A DNA stretch of 64,000 nucleotides from Lachnospiraceae bacterium (GCA_900757145.1 CAAEMT010000063.1:21331-85330), one strand, 5' to 3'; shown: positions 8,462-17,371, counted from the stretch's first letter. Notes: generated by a model not told the origin, from the sequence alone. Numbers and translations: made by a program.

Positions 8462-8490
8462 ACTCTATCACCGCATCACAGTTTTGTCAA
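8462..8490 (-). promoter_or_regulatory. Promoter of the T-box / BASS unit
   Basis: Minus-strand TTGACA (complement at 8485-8490), 17-base spacer, TAGAGT (complement at 8462-8467). Transcription would start just before Stem I of the T-box. Confidence 0.75.
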
Positions 8491-8498
8491 GGCGAAAT

Positions 8499-9809
8499 TT
8501 AATGATTTTCTGATTCTTTCACTGCTGTATCCTTATTGTTTTTCTTTACTTCTCTAAAAATCCCGACTGCCGCAAGCATCACAGTCACAGTAAACGCACT
8601 CATCAAAATAATTGCAAATACATTAATCGCGCCCTGATTACTCTCCCAGTTTGAAAAGTCAAACCGTGTCCACATCCACAATGTATACGGATTGTAGATC
8701 GGACCGCCGTACTGAACGTATAGAATATACTCAAGCATCAGTGGGAAAAGCCACACCCATATGCCGCTCCATGCAACTGCGGCAGAAGCCCGAAGCCATC
8801 CATTAAGAGGCAGATAACGCACTGTAAGAAGCCAGCCCCACGGAAGCAGGACAGACGCGATCGTAACAGGAAGCGAGACAGACCAGAATGTTTTGCTTCC
8901 CACCCACAGATCAGACACCGCAACTACACCGATAAGCAGCACGGTCTGTACCAGAAGATACATTGCCCACTTATGTGGCTTCATGCTCTCCGGAAGCGGA
9001 AGCTGATGAAGAAGTACCGGAACGATCAAAAAACCAAGACCAAACAGTATGCTGATTGCTGCTACCGCAAACCAGTCTCCTCCCGTATAGATACAGCAGA
9101 TCAGTAACAAAAGGAGCAAAAGTACCGTTTCCAGTACCAGATAAACAGAAAGCTTTCTCTTTTCCAAATATACCGGAATAGGCAGTTTCGGCAAAAGAAA
9201 CGGCAAAAATACGAGTGTCATCCCAAACAGGACCGATATTCCCGCCACAGCAAACCAGTCTCCCTCCGTATAGATACAGCAGATCAAGAGCAAAAGTTCC
9301 AGCGAAAAAGTAAAGCATCCAAACGAAATCCCTGCCTTGCAGCGGCACAGCTTCGGATGAAGGGCTGCAAGAGCCGGAACGAGCGTAACCGATGCTGCCA
9401 TCATCACCCCTGCACATGCAATAAAAAACCAGTCGAGCGTATGACCTGCAATCAGATTGCCGACTGCGCAGCCTGCAAGAATCAGTCCATAAATTACATA
9501 CTGCGTAATTCGATAATTACGTGTAAAACGCTGATACTTTTGTGCCAGCATCTCCGTTGTACGCATCTTCGTATCTTCCCCGCCGCTTAAGAGTTCATGC
9601 TCCGTGATCTCAAGTACGCCGCAGATGGACTGCACAAGCGTAATATCAGGATAAGAAAGCCCACGCTCCCATTTACTTACGGCTGACTCTGTGACATAGA
9701 GCTTCTGTGCAAACTGCTTCTGTGTCATGCCAAGCTCCTTCCGCCGCTTCAGAATATACGCGCCGAAGGTCTTTTTGCCCTCATCTTCTCCCCTCGTGTT
9801 TTCCTTCAT
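8499..9809 (-). CDS. XRE-family HTH regulator fused to a polytopic membrane domain
   Basis: 436 aa. Residues about 15-75 form a Cro/C1-type helix-turn-helix (TQKQFAQKLYVTESAVSKWERG). The rest contains about nine to ten hydrophobic segments. Two successive membrane units are near copies: ICCIYTEGDWFAVAGISVLF and ICCIYTGGDWFAVAAISILF. This HTH-plus-membrane layout is common in Firmicutes but its signal is generally unknown. The gene is monocistronic, downstream of a plausible promoter at 9878-9907, and divergent from the HAD gene. It could be a membrane-tethered transcription factor; no target can be named. Confidence 0.75.
   Translation of the reverse strand: MKENTRGEDEGKKTFGAYILKRRKELGMTQKQFAQKLYVTESAVSKWERGLSYPDITLVQSICGVLEITEHELLSGGEDTKMRTTEMLAQKYQRFTRNYRITQYVIYGLILAGCAVGNLIAGHTLDWFFIACAGVMMAASVTLVPALAALHPKLCRCKAGISFGCFTFSLELLLLICCIYTEGDWFAVAGISVLFGMTLVFLPFLLPKLPIPVYLEKRKLSVYLVLETVLLLLLLLICCIYTGGDWFAVAAISILFGLGFLIVPVLLHQLPLPESMKPHKWAMYLLVQTVLLIGVVAVSDLWVGSKTFWSVSLPVTIASVLLPWGWLLTVRYLPLNGWLRASAAVAWSGIWVWLFPLMLEYILYVQYGGPIYNPYTLWMWTRFDFSNWESNQGAINVFAIILMSAFTVTVMLAAVGIFREVKKNNKDTAVKESENH
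9064..9285. repeat. Internal duplication within the HTH-membrane gene
   Basis: Two copies of about 40 bases (9064-9104 and 9246-9285; shared core TATAGATACAGCAGATCA) lie 182 bases apart. They encode the duplicated CIYTxGDWFAVA membrane unit, a recent in-frame duplication. Confidence 0.8.
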
Positions 9810-9877
9810 TTTCTATGTCCTCCCATCTCATCTTGATGTATCTGCCGACCTTACGCCTGCCGGCTTTCTGTACACGT

Positions 9878-9907
9878 ATGTTATGCGAATGAGGTACAAA
9901 AAGTCAA
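9878..9907 (-). promoter_or_regulatory. Candidate promoter of the HTH-membrane gene
   Basis: Minus-strand TTGACT (complement 9902-9907) and TAACAT (complement 9878-9883) with an 18-base spacer. The -10 is weak. Confidence 0.35.
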
Positions 9908-9908
9908 T

Positions 9909-9957
9909 AAAAAACCGGAATATTCCGACTCGACCGTCAGGAAAGTCCCGGTTTTTC
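9909..9957. terminator. Inverted repeat with A/T-tracts between divergent genes
   Basis: Arms AAAAACCGG (9910-9918) and CCGGTTTTT (9948-9956), loop of 29. It has terminator form on both strands but lies between divergent genes, upstream of both starts. It may insulate the two promoters or be a regulatory fold. Confidence 0.45.
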
Positions 9958-9980
9958 AAGGTTTTTTTTAGTCTGCATCT

Positions 9981-10009
9981 TTACACCTCTTCTTTTTTTC
10001 GTGTATAAT
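9981..10009 (+). promoter_or_regulatory. Promoter of the HAD phosphatase gene
   Basis: TTACAC (9981-9986), 17-base spacer, perfect TATAAT (10004-10009). Confidence 0.55.
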
Positions 10010-10081
10010 ACAAAACGGATTTTCTATATAAACTGCTTTTCTATACGAATATCCGATTTTCTGCAAAGGGAGATATAACAA

Positions 10082-10903
10082 ATGAGTACATATAAACTGA
10101 TTGCTTTTGATATGGATGGAACCTTGTTAAACAGCAGCAAGCAGATTTCTTCCGCGACACTTGCCGCTATAAAAAAAGCCCATGATGCGGGAAAGATCAT
10201 CGCTCTGAGTACGGGACGCTGTCTTGCTGAACTTTCCGCATACACAGGTCAGATTCCGGGACTGCGTTATCTCGTCTGCGCAAGCGGAAGCCTCGTATAC
10301 GACCTTGATGAGCAGAAGGTGCTGTTTTCAGAACCGCTTATGCCGGAGCAGGTAATGCCTGTCATGGATATTGCTGCGCTGGAAAAGCCTATGATGCACG
10401 TCCTGTCGCTGCGCTCTATCGTAGATCAGAATGATATCGACCATATGGAAGATTTTCACATGGAAATTTTTCGCCCCTTTTTTGAAAAGATCGCAGATAA
10501 ATATCCCAATCTCAAAGAAAAATACTTTGCAAAGCCCTTTTCTATGAACAAGCTGAATCTCTATCACAGAGATGCCGCATCCTGCGCGCGGACCGAAGCG
10601 CGTATCCGTGAAGCCGGAATTGATGTGACGATGGTATACGAGCAGGGGACTTCTATTGAAATATCCGCAAAAGGCGTCACAAAAGCGTCCGGTCTTGCGC
10701 ATTTGTGCGACTTTCTCGGTCTTTCCATTTCTCAGGCTATCGCTGTCGGTGATTCGGAAAATGACATCGACGTATTAAAAAAAGCCGGGTTCTCCATTGC
10801 CATGGGCAATGCAAAACCCGACATAAAAGCAATCGCTGATGCTGTTGTAGCAGACTGCGACCACGATGGCTGTGTGGAAGCTATCGAAAGGTATCTGCTG
10901 TAA
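10082..10903 (+). CDS. HAD-superfamily (Cof-type, IIB) phosphatase
   Basis: 273 aa cytoplasmic sugar-phosphate-type phosphatase. HAD motifs are complete: FDMDGTLL near residues 9-16 with the nucleophile Asp, LSTGR (motif II), Lys in GVTKASG (motif III) and VGDSENDIDVLKKAG (motif IV), with a C2-type cap between motifs II and III. Substrates in this subfamily are broad (sugar phosphates, pyridoxal phosphate, flavin mononucleotide) and cannot be read from sequence. AAGGGAG precedes ATG 10082. It is transcribed alone and converges with thiC. Confidence 0.9.
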   Translation: MSTYKLIAFDMDGTLLNSSKQISSATLAAIKKAHDAGKIIALSTGRCLAELSAYTGQIPGLRYLVCASGSLVYDLDEQKVLFSEPLMPEQVMPVMDIAALEKPMMHVLSLRSIVDQNDIDHMEDFHMEIFRPFFEKIADKYPNLKEKYFAKPFSMNKLNLYHRDAASCARTEARIREAGIDVTMVYEQGTSIEISAKGVTKASGLAHLCDFLGLSISQAIAVGDSENDIDVLKKAGFSIAMGNAKPDIKAIADAVVADCDHDGCVEAIERYLL

Positions 10904-10911
10904 TTTCAAAA

Positions 10912-12216
10912 TTACAGTATATCGATATATTCTCCATTGAGCGCTTTATTCATGCTTCTTACGGCACAGAATTTTCCGCACATGGAACAGCTGTCCTCAT
11001 GCTCCGGCGCACGGTCGTCACGAATAGATTTTGCCGTTTCCGGATCCATCGAACATTCCCACTGTTTCTCCCAATCAAAAGTTCTTCTTGCATCTGCCAT
11101 AGCATCATCAAGATCTCTTGCATGAGGAACTTTTTTTGCGATGTCCGCCGCATGTGCCGCGATCCTTGAAGCCATGATTCCCTGCTTTACATCGTCCACA
11201 TTCGGCAATGCAAGATGCTCTGCCGGCGTCACATAGCACAGAAACGCAGCTCCGGCAGAAGCTGCTATAGCGCCGCCGATTGCCGCCGTGATGTGATCGT
11301 AGCCCGGCGCAATATCCGTAACAATCGGACCTAGCACGTAAAACGGAGCGCCCATGCAGATCGTCTGCTGCATTTTCATGTTCGCTTCAATCTGATCCAT
11401 CGGCATATGTCCCGGCCCTTCTACCATGACCTGTACATCTTTCTCCCATGCCCGCTTTGTCAGCTCACCAAGCCGCACAAGCTCTTCAATCTGGCAGACG
11501 TCGCTTCCGTCAGCCAGGCAGCCCGGCCGGCACGCATCTCCCAGAGAGATCGTTACATCGTATTCGCGGCAGATCTCCAGTATCTCATCAAAATACTCGT
11601 AAAACGGATTCTCCTCCCCTGTCATGCTCATCCATGCAAATACCAGGGAACCTCCTCTTGATACGATGTTCATTTTTCTTTTGTGCTTTCTGATTTGTTC
11701 GATCGTCTTTCTGGTAATTCCGCAATGAAGCGTCACAAAATCTACGCCGTCCTCCGCGTGCAGTCTGATCACATCTATAAAATCTTTTGCTGTCAGAGTG
11801 GCAAGATCTCTCTGATAATGGATCACACTGTCATATACCGGAACCGTACCGATCATTGCCGGACATTCGCTCGTCAGCTTACGGCGAAACGGCTGCGTAT
11901 TGCCGTGCGAAGAAAGATCCATGATCGCCTCCGCGCCCATATTTACGGCAGCCATCACTTTCTGCATCTCAATTTCATAATCCTTACAGTCTCTCGAAAC
12001 ACCAAGGTTGACATTTATTTTGGTGCGCAGCATAGAACCTACTCCATTCGGATCTATACATGTATGCAGTCTGTTCGCGCAGATTGCTACTTGTCCTTTT
12101 GCCACCCACTCCCTGATTTCTTCCTCTGTACGGTATTCCTTCGCAGCCACCGCTTTCATCTGTGGGGTGATGATTCCTTTTCTGGCTGCCTCCATCTGTG
12201 TCATATACTCTCTCAT
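10912..12216 (-). CDS. thiC: Phosphomethylpyrimidine synthase
   Basis: Converts aminoimidazole ribotide to HMP phosphate by radical SAM chemistry, making the pyrimidine half of thiamine. The 434 aa size is that of the short clostridial form. Conserved segments include LSSHGNTQ, VTLHCGI, EGPGHMPMDQ and VTDIAPGYDHI. The C-terminal cluster motif reads CSMCGKFC, spaced CX2CX3C rather than the CX2CX4C of longer homologues. It is the last gene of the thi operon behind thiD. Confidence 0.95.
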   Translation of the reverse strand: MREYMTQMEAARKGIITPQMKAVAAKEYRTEEEIREWVAKGQVAICANRLHTCIDPNGVGSMLRTKINVNLGVSRDCKDYEIEMQKVMAAVNMGAEAIMDLSSHGNTQPFRRKLTSECPAMIGTVPVYDSVIHYQRDLATLTAKDFIDVIRLHAEDGVDFVTLHCGITRKTIEQIRKHKRKMNIVSRGGSLVFAWMSMTGEENPFYEYFDEILEICREYDVTISLGDACRPGCLADGSDVCQIEELVRLGELTKRAWEKDVQVMVEGPGHMPMDQIEANMKMQQTICMGAPFYVLGPIVTDIAPGYDHITAAIGGAIAASAGAAFLCYVTPAEHLALPNVDDVKQGIMASRIAAHAADIAKKVPHARDLDDAMADARRTFDWEKQWECSMDPETAKSIRDDRAPEHEDSCSMCGKFCAVRSMNKALNGEYIDIL

Positions 12217-12260
12217 CTTCCGTTCCCTTTCTGATTAATAAAAAATAAGATAGTTTCCTG

Positions 12261-13070
12261 TCATTTTTCCACTGCCTCTGCAAAACGACTATGCAGATCA
12301 AAATTGTGCTGCATCGGTCCCGATCCTGCACCCAGATCAAGCATCGCCCTAAGCGCCCCCTGGATATATTCCTTTGCCCGTTTAACTGCTTCTTCTAAGG
12401 CGAATCCTTTTGCCAGATTTGAGGCAATTGCAGAGGACAGCGTGCATCCTGTTCCATGGGTATTCGGATTATCGATTCTGCATCCTTCAAACCATTGGCA
12501 GCAATTTTTCGTATATAAAAGATCATTAGCATCGTTTACTGCATGACCGCCCTTCAATAGCACGGCACACCCGTATCTTCTGTTGATCTCTCCGGCCGCC
12601 TTTACCATATCCTCTTTTTTGGAAATCTGCATTTCTGACAGGATCTGCGCTTCCGGAATGTTCGGTGTAACAAGAATCGCCAGCGAAAAAAGTTCTTCCG
12701 TCAAAACTTTCGCTGCGTCATCTTTTAACAATTTTGCTCCGCTTGTTGAAACCATTACAGGATCAACTACGATATTTTTTGCTCTGTAATATTTAAGCCT
12801 GTCGGCAATCACACGAATCAGCTCTGCCGAAGAGACCATTCCTATTTTTACCGCATCAGGAAAAATATCCTCAAACACAGCGTCTAACTGCGCTTTTAAA
12901 AATTGTGCGGAAGCTTCATATACTGCCCGTACGCCGGTCGTGTTCTGTGCAGTCAACGCAGTAACTGCGCTCATCGCGTAGACGCCGTTCATTGTCATTG
13001 TTTTAATATCTGCCTGGATACCGGCGCCTCCGCAGGAATCACTTCCTGCGATCGATAATACTGTTTTCAT
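12261..13070 (-). CDS. thiD: Hydroxymethylpyrimidine (phosphate) kinase
   Basis: Phosphorylates HMP and HMP-P to HMP-PP. The 269 aa ribokinase-fold protein starts MKTVLSIAGSDSCGGAGIQ and ends the fold with NTHGTGCTLSSAIA, which holds the catalytic and anion-hole residues. I choose ATG 13070 because AAAGGAG precedes it by five bases; an upstream in-frame ATG at 13097 lacks a site. It is fourth of five genes in the thi operon. Confidence 0.95.
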   Translation of the reverse strand: MKTVLSIAGSDSCGGAGIQADIKTMTMNGVYAMSAVTALTAQNTTGVRAVYEASAQFLKAQLDAVFEDIFPDAVKIGMVSSAELIRVIADRLKYYRAKNIVVDPVMVSTSGAKLLKDDAAKVLTEELFSLAILVTPNIPEAQILSEMQISKKEDMVKAAGEINRRYGCAVLLKGGHAVNDANDLLYTKNCCQWFEGCRIDNPNTHGTGCTLSSAIASNLAKGFALEEAVKRAKEYIQGALRAMLDLGAGSGPMQHNFDLHSRFAEAVEK

Positions 13071-13140
13071 GCCTGCTCCTTTCCGTTCTTTCCGCATTAT
13101 TTTTATTGAGCGACAACAAGTGGTACCCCAAAGCTGCCGC

Positions 13141-13779
13141 TTATCTATGTACTGTGAGTTCCTTTGCGGCAGCTTTTAGTTCCTGTGCCGCCTTTTTTGG
13201 CGATTCTGCTTTCATGATCGCCGAAACGACGCAGATCCCGGCAATCGGAATGCCTTTTAGCACATCAATATTATCTTTCGTAAGTCCCCCTATTGCATTG
13301 ACCGGAATCGGCACTGCACGGCAGATGTCTCCCAGCATCTCCGTTGAGGTGAGGACGGTTTTCACCTTCGTAGTCGTCGGATAGATCGCCCCTACACCGA
13401 GATAATCCGCCCCCTGCCGATACGCTTCTTCTGCCTGCTCCACCGTCTTTGCAGTCGCTCCGATAATCTTCTCTTCACCAAAAATCTTTCTTGCAATATG
13501 AATCGGAAGATCACTCTGTCCCAGATGAACACCTTCTGCATCGACTGCCATTGCTACATCCAGACGATCATCAATGATAAGCGGCACACCGTATTGCTTT
13601 GTCAGCTCATGCACTTTCTGTGCAAGCGCCATATACTCTCTCGTTGTCTTATTCTTTTCGCGGAGCTGAAGAATCGAGGCTCCGCCCTCCAGAGCTTCCC
13701 GCACTCTTCTTAAAAACTCCTCTTCTTCAAACCCTGTACTGTCTGTAATAAAGTACAGCATCATATCAAGACTTTTCAA
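13141..13779 (-). CDS. thiE: Thiamine phosphate synthase
   Basis: Joins HMP-PP and hydroxyethylthiazole phosphate to give thiamine phosphate. The 212 aa TIM barrel shows LQLREKN, LIIDDRLDVA, GVHLGQSD, GATAKT and GVGAIYPTTTK. The start is TTG 13779, nine bases after GGAGG and overlapping the end of thiM by 14 bases; the next ATG at 13764 lies too far from the site. Coupled translation with thiM is likely. Confidence 0.95.
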   Translation of the reverse strand: MKSLDMMLYFITDSTGFEEEEFLRRVREALEGGASILQLREKNKTTREYMALAQKVHELTKQYGVPLIIDDRLDVAMAVDAEGVHLGQSDLPIHIARKIFGEEKIIGATAKTVEQAEEAYRQGADYLGVGAIYPTTTKVKTVLTSTEMLGDICRAVPIPVNAIGGLTKDNIDVLKGIPIAGICVVSAIMKAESPKKAAQELKAAAKELTVHR

Positions 13780-14599
13780 TCTCTGTCACCTCCATCTTCA
13801 GTCTCGCTTCCACTTCCTCTTGCCTCAGCGTTGACAGTCGATCCAGCAAATTTACCATGAACGTTCCCGATCCTTTTTCTGTCTCGGAAAGTTCCCCGCA
13901 GATCCCCAATACTGCGCACGCAGCAGCCGCAGCCAAAAGACTTCTGTCTGCGGATAAATAACTTGCACACAAAGCCCCCAACATACAGCCTGTTCCTGTC
14001 ACCGATGCAAGCTGAGGCGTTCCGTTTTGCACATAAATAATCTGTTTTCCATCTGTGATAATATCTGTTTTTCCGCTTGCCAGAATGACTGCACCTGTAT
14101 TTTTCGCAAGATGAACCGCATCTGTGGTAACTTGCTCTTTTGTCAAACTGCCCTCAGCATCTACACCGGCAGACACATATCCTGATACACAAAGCGCTTT
14201 TATCTCCGAATAATTGCCTTTTATAACAGTAGGCATCGCTGTACCAAGCAGGTCCAGCGCATACTCTCTGCGAAGCCTTGAGCACGCTGTGCCAACGCAG
14301 TCCAGTAAAACAGGTATATTGCCACGCTTTGCCGTTCGAGCTGCAATCCTTATAGATTCCATCCTTGCGTCTGTGATATTCCCAAGATTCAGCATCAAAG
14401 CCCCTGCTGTTTCTGTAATTTCAGCGACTTCCTCCGGATGCTCTGCCATGATCGGTCTTGCACCGATGGCAAGCACAGCATTTGCACAGGAATTGATAGA
14501 GATCGGATTCGTAATACAGTGAATCAGTGAATGATCTCTTTTGACTGTCTCACGTATATCCTGTATCTTTTGTCCGTTCATTTTCCACATCTTCTGCAT
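13766..14599 (-). CDS. thiM: Hydroxyethylthiazole kinase
   Basis: Salvages hydroxyethylthiazole by phosphorylation. The 277 aa protein shows the family segments HCITNPISINSCANA, LLDCVGTACSRLRRE, VIKGNYSEI and SVTGTGCMLGA with the catalytic Cys/anion-hole region. There are several Met codons at the N-terminus and the exact start is not certain. It stands between the thiazole transporter thiW and thiE, so imported thiazole can be used at once. Confidence 0.94.
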   Translation of the reverse strand: MQKMWKMNGQKIQDIRETVKRDHSLIHCITNPISINSCANAVLAIGARPIMAEHPEEVAEITETAGALMLNLGNITDARMESIRIAARTAKRGNIPVLLDCVGTACSRLRREYALDLLGTAMPTVIKGNYSEIKALCVSGYVSAGVDAEGSLTKEQVTTDAVHLAKNTGAVILASGKTDIITDGKQIIYVQNGTPQLASVTGTGCMLGALCASYLSADRSLLAAAAACAVLGICGELSETEKGSGTFMVNLLDRLSTLRQEEVEARLKMEVTEIEKS

Positions 14600-14675
14600 T
14601 ATTTCTTATCTTCTTTCCACATTTTGCTCTCCTTTATCACTCCCTGTTCCACACCTTCTGATTTCCTTCACTTCT

Positions 14676-15419
14676 TTACGCGCTCTTTCTTCTTTTTTCT
14701 TCCTTCTTTGCTGCTTTTATTTTTCCCGCCGCCAGATAGACAGCAGCCGCCACCGGAAATACGATAAGAACGGTGTATGCCGCTCCTGACCAGACCGGAG
14801 AAGTTAAGGTAAACACATCAGCACCAATCTTTATCACAACAAATCCGATTGCTCCGACTGCAGCAATCATACATGCATTAGAGAAAACACTGCCCTTATC
14901 TGCATAACTTTTTTCTCCAAGCATCTCCTGAAATCGTACAAGCATTCCATTATCTGCCAATTTACGAAGAAATACGAACGCAATACTTCCTCCTATCAAA
15001 GTTCCGCAAATAAAGGACGGTACATAAAACATCCAGCTCAGCCCTTCTTTTCCCCACAAGATCGTCATGACAGGGTAAGAAACAAGCGCTCCAATAATTC
15101 CTGTGCCAACGACTTCTCCTGCTACTGCTGCAATAATTTTCCCTTTAGAAAGCCTGTAAAAAACACCAGATAAAAAGGCTCCGAAAACGGCTCCCGTAAG
15201 CGCAAGCGGCGGAATCCCCATCAGCATCATTCTCAGGACTCCGATTACTACTGCACATAAAAGCGCATACCACGGTCCCAGAAAAACAGCACAGACTACA
15301 TTGATAAAATGCGCCATAGGACACATTCCCTCCACTCTTAGGATCGGTGAAATTACAACTCCGAGTCCAACCAACATTGCCAGTACGATCATTTTCAATA
15401 ACCCTTTTGAATCTTTCAT
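14676..15419 (-). CDS. thiW: ThiW, thiazole-precursor ECF transporter S component
   Basis: 247 aa hydrophobic protein with about six membrane segments and the ThiW motif LRVEGMCPMAHFINVVCAVF. ThiW is the predicted substrate-binding subunit for hydroxyethylthiazole and relies on a shared ECF energising module, which is not in this window. I place the start at ATG 15419, behind AGAGGAT. The reading frame stays open for 59 codons upstream to 15596, but the candidate starts there have badly placed ribosome sites. First gene after the TPP riboswitch. Confidence 0.9.
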   Translation of the reverse strand: MKDSKGLLKMIVLAMLVGLGVVISPILRVEGMCPMAHFINVVCAVFLGPWYALLCAVVIGVLRMMLMGIPPLALTGAVFGAFLSGVFYRLSKGKIIAAVAGEVVGTGIIGALVSYPVMTILWGKEGLSWMFYVPSFICGTLIGGSIAFVFLRKLADNGMLVRFQEMLGEKSYADKGSVFSNACMIAAVGAIGFVVIKIGADVFTLTSPVWSGAAYTVLIVFPVAAAVYLAAGKIKAAKKEEKRRKSA

Positions 15420-15690
15420 TTTTTTATCCTCTTTTCGTATTTTTGTACGAAATTCCATGAATTTCGCCCGGTCGAGAATCCATTTTCTCCTCTCACCCCG
15501 AAACACGGGTTCCCATCGCAAAATACAGGACACAAGGCGCTCCCCTTCTATCCGCCCGAATCCATCGGGATCGATCTTTTTCACTCCTTTCTGCAATTTA
15601 CAGACTTTGACTGTATAATAAGAATCCTGCGAAGCATTTTATGTCAGGAAAAGATATTCGTACATCACTGTGACAAATACTTATCCCTAA
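15420..15690 (-). other. Long leader between the TPP switch and thiW
   Basis: About 270 bases with no recognised gene. The minus strand is open in the thiW frame (codons from 15596) and holds an AAAGGAG directly abutting a GTG, too close for normal initiation. Apart from the riboswitch terminator at its upstream end I see no clear fold. Confidence 0.5.
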
Positions 15691-15692
15691 CA

Positions 15693-15728
15693 CAAAAAAC
15701 GGAAGCAGCCTAATCTGGCAACTTCCGT
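15693..15728 (-). terminator. TPP riboswitch terminator
   Basis: Minus-strand hairpin ACGGAAG...CTTCCGT (plus-strand arms 15699-15705 and 15722-15728) followed by TTTTTT. This is the off-state of the TPP switch. Confidence 0.85.
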
Positions 15729-15743
15729 CAATATTCCTTTACT

Positions 15744-15832
15744 CAGGCATCCCTACGTTGGCATTATCCAAATCAGGTTATCGGTCGAAGGTCATACCTT
15801 CCTCTCAGCCTGTCATACAAGCTCCCGTCTGT
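15744..15832 (-). promoter_or_regulatory. TPP (thiamine pyrophosphate) riboswitch
   Basis: The minus strand carries the THI-box core: GGGAGCTTGTATGACAGGCT, then CTGAGAGGAAGG, GACCGATAACCTGATTTGG, ATAATGCCAACGTAGGGA. All conserved blocks are in order. It precedes thiW-thiM-thiE-thiD-thiC and controls them by the terminator at 15693-15728. Confidence 0.96.
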
Positions 15833-15847
15833 TCAATTGTCATTCAC

Positions 15848-15876
15848 ATTGTACAGGATTACACTGGAAAATTCAA
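15848..15876 (-). promoter_or_regulatory. Promoter of the thi operon
   Basis: Minus-strand TTGAAT (complement 15871-15876), 17-base spacer, TACAAT (complement 15848-15853), just upstream of the TPP aptamer. Confidence 0.6.
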
Positions 15877-15965
15877 GTGTTGATTTGTGCTGTCCCACAC
15901 CTTCCGGAAATATAAGTACCATCATTGAGATTACACAGAAAACTGTCGAAAAAAAGGACATTTCA

Positions 15966-15994
15966 TTGACACCCTTCTTCAAACCCCTTATACT
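15966..15994 (+). promoter_or_regulatory. Promoter of the NhaC-type antiporter
   Basis: TTGACA (15966-15971), 17-base spacer, TATACT (15989-15994), 42 bases before the start codon. Confidence 0.75.
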
Positions 15995-16035
15995 TAAGTT
16001 GTTGTCAAAAATTATATTTACTGGGGAGGAAGATT

Positions 16036-17352
16036 ATGAAAAAAAACTGGAAAGCCCTCCTGCCGATTGGTGTATTCCTTGTGATGTATCTTGGGCTTGG
16101 TATTTTATTTGAGTATGTTCTAAAGATTCCAATGGGATTTTATAATATCCCTATCGTTGTATCTTTTCTTACCGCGCTTCTTGTTGCCTGTCTACAGAAT
16201 CCTAAACTCAGCTTTGATGAGAAACTGCAGATCATGGCGCGAGGTGTAGGCGATAAAAATATTCTGACCATGATCCTGATCTTTATGACTGCAGGTATTT
16301 TTGTCGGTGTAGTCGGAAGAAGCAGCGCAGAAAGTGTTGCATACTTTCTGCTTTCTATCATCCCTGCACGATACGCAGTGCTCGTTCTGTTTCTTGTCAG
16401 CTGCTTTGTATCATTAGCAATGGGAACTTCTGTAGGTACAATCACACTTATCACACCGATTGCTGTGGCTGTTTCAAAGGGTTCCGGATTTGATACTGCA
16501 CTTTGTGTCGGTACTGTCATGAGCGGTGCTATGTTCGGAGATAACCTTTCTTTTATTTCCGATACAACTATTGCAGCCTGTAACGGACAGGGATGCATGA
16601 TGAAGGACAAATTCCGTGCAAATTTCGGTATTGCACTTCCGGCCGCGCTTGCAACACTTCTGCTAATCTATTTCCGTACCTCCGGAAATACTGCCAGCGA
16701 AGTGATCATGAAAGATTATAATCTGATACAGATTATTCCTTATATACTTGTTTTGATCGGCGGTATTATCGGAGTCAATGTGTTTGTTGTACTGCTGATC
16801 GGAATTGTGTCAGGATCTGCCATCATGCTGCTTACCGGTGCAACAGCTCCAACTGATCTGCTCGCCAATATGGGATCAGGCGCTGCCGGAATGTACGAAA
16901 CAACCATGGTTGCTATTCTTGTTTCTGCAATTTGTTCCCTGATTCAGGAATACGGCGGATTTGCAGCAATTCTCGATTCTGTCAAACAGATTTTCAAGAA
17001 GCGCAGCGGCGGAAAACTCGGTATGGGACTACTTGTCGGAGCTATGGACATTGCGACAGCGAACAATACCGTTGCTATCGTTATGGCAAATCCCATCGCA
17101 AAAGAAATGGCGGAAGAATACGATATCTCTCCCAAAAATGCAGCATCCATTCTGGATACTTTCTCCTGCATCTTTCAAGGAGTGATTCCCTACGGTGCAC
17201 AGATGCTTGTAGCAATTTCTGCTGCCGCAGAACTTGGCTGTGAATTATCAGCATTCAAGATCATGCCGAATCTGCATTATCCGTATATTCTCTGTATCAG
17301 CTGTCTGATTTTTATCTTCCTGATACCGGAACGTAAAAAGAATAAAATTTAA
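16036..17352 (+). CDS. NhaC-family Na+/H+ antiporter-like protein
   Basis: 438 aa polytopic protein with about eleven hydrophobic segments. Family features include SLAMGTSVGTITLITPIA and MFGDNLSFISDTTIAA with the acidic residues typical of NhaC-type carriers. Related proteins exchange sodium and protons or swap organic solutes (for example malate/lactate in MleN), so the driving substrate is open. GGGGAGGA precedes ATG 16036. It is a single-gene unit with a strong promoter and a terminator shared with the converging GH31 gene. Confidence 0.85.
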   Translation: MKKNWKALLPIGVFLVMYLGLGILFEYVLKIPMGFYNIPIVVSFLTALLVACLQNPKLSFDEKLQIMARGVGDKNILTMILIFMTAGIFVGVVGRSSAESVAYFLLSIIPARYAVLVLFLVSCFVSLAMGTSVGTITLITPIAVAVSKGSGFDTALCVGTVMSGAMFGDNLSFISDTTIAACNGQGCMMKDKFRANFGIALPAALATLLLIYFRTSGNTASEVIMKDYNLIQIIPYILVLIGGIIGVNVFVVLLIGIVSGSAIMLLTGATAPTDLLANMGSGAAGMYETTMVAILVSAICSLIQEYGGFAAILDSVKQIFKKRSGGKLGMGLLVGAMDIATANNTVAIVMANPIAKEMAEEYDISPKNAASILDTFSCIFQGVIPYGAQMLVAISAAAELGCELSAFKIMPNLHYPYILCISCLIFIFLIPERKKNKI

Positions 17353-17371
17353 GTGAACCTATTCTGTTTAC

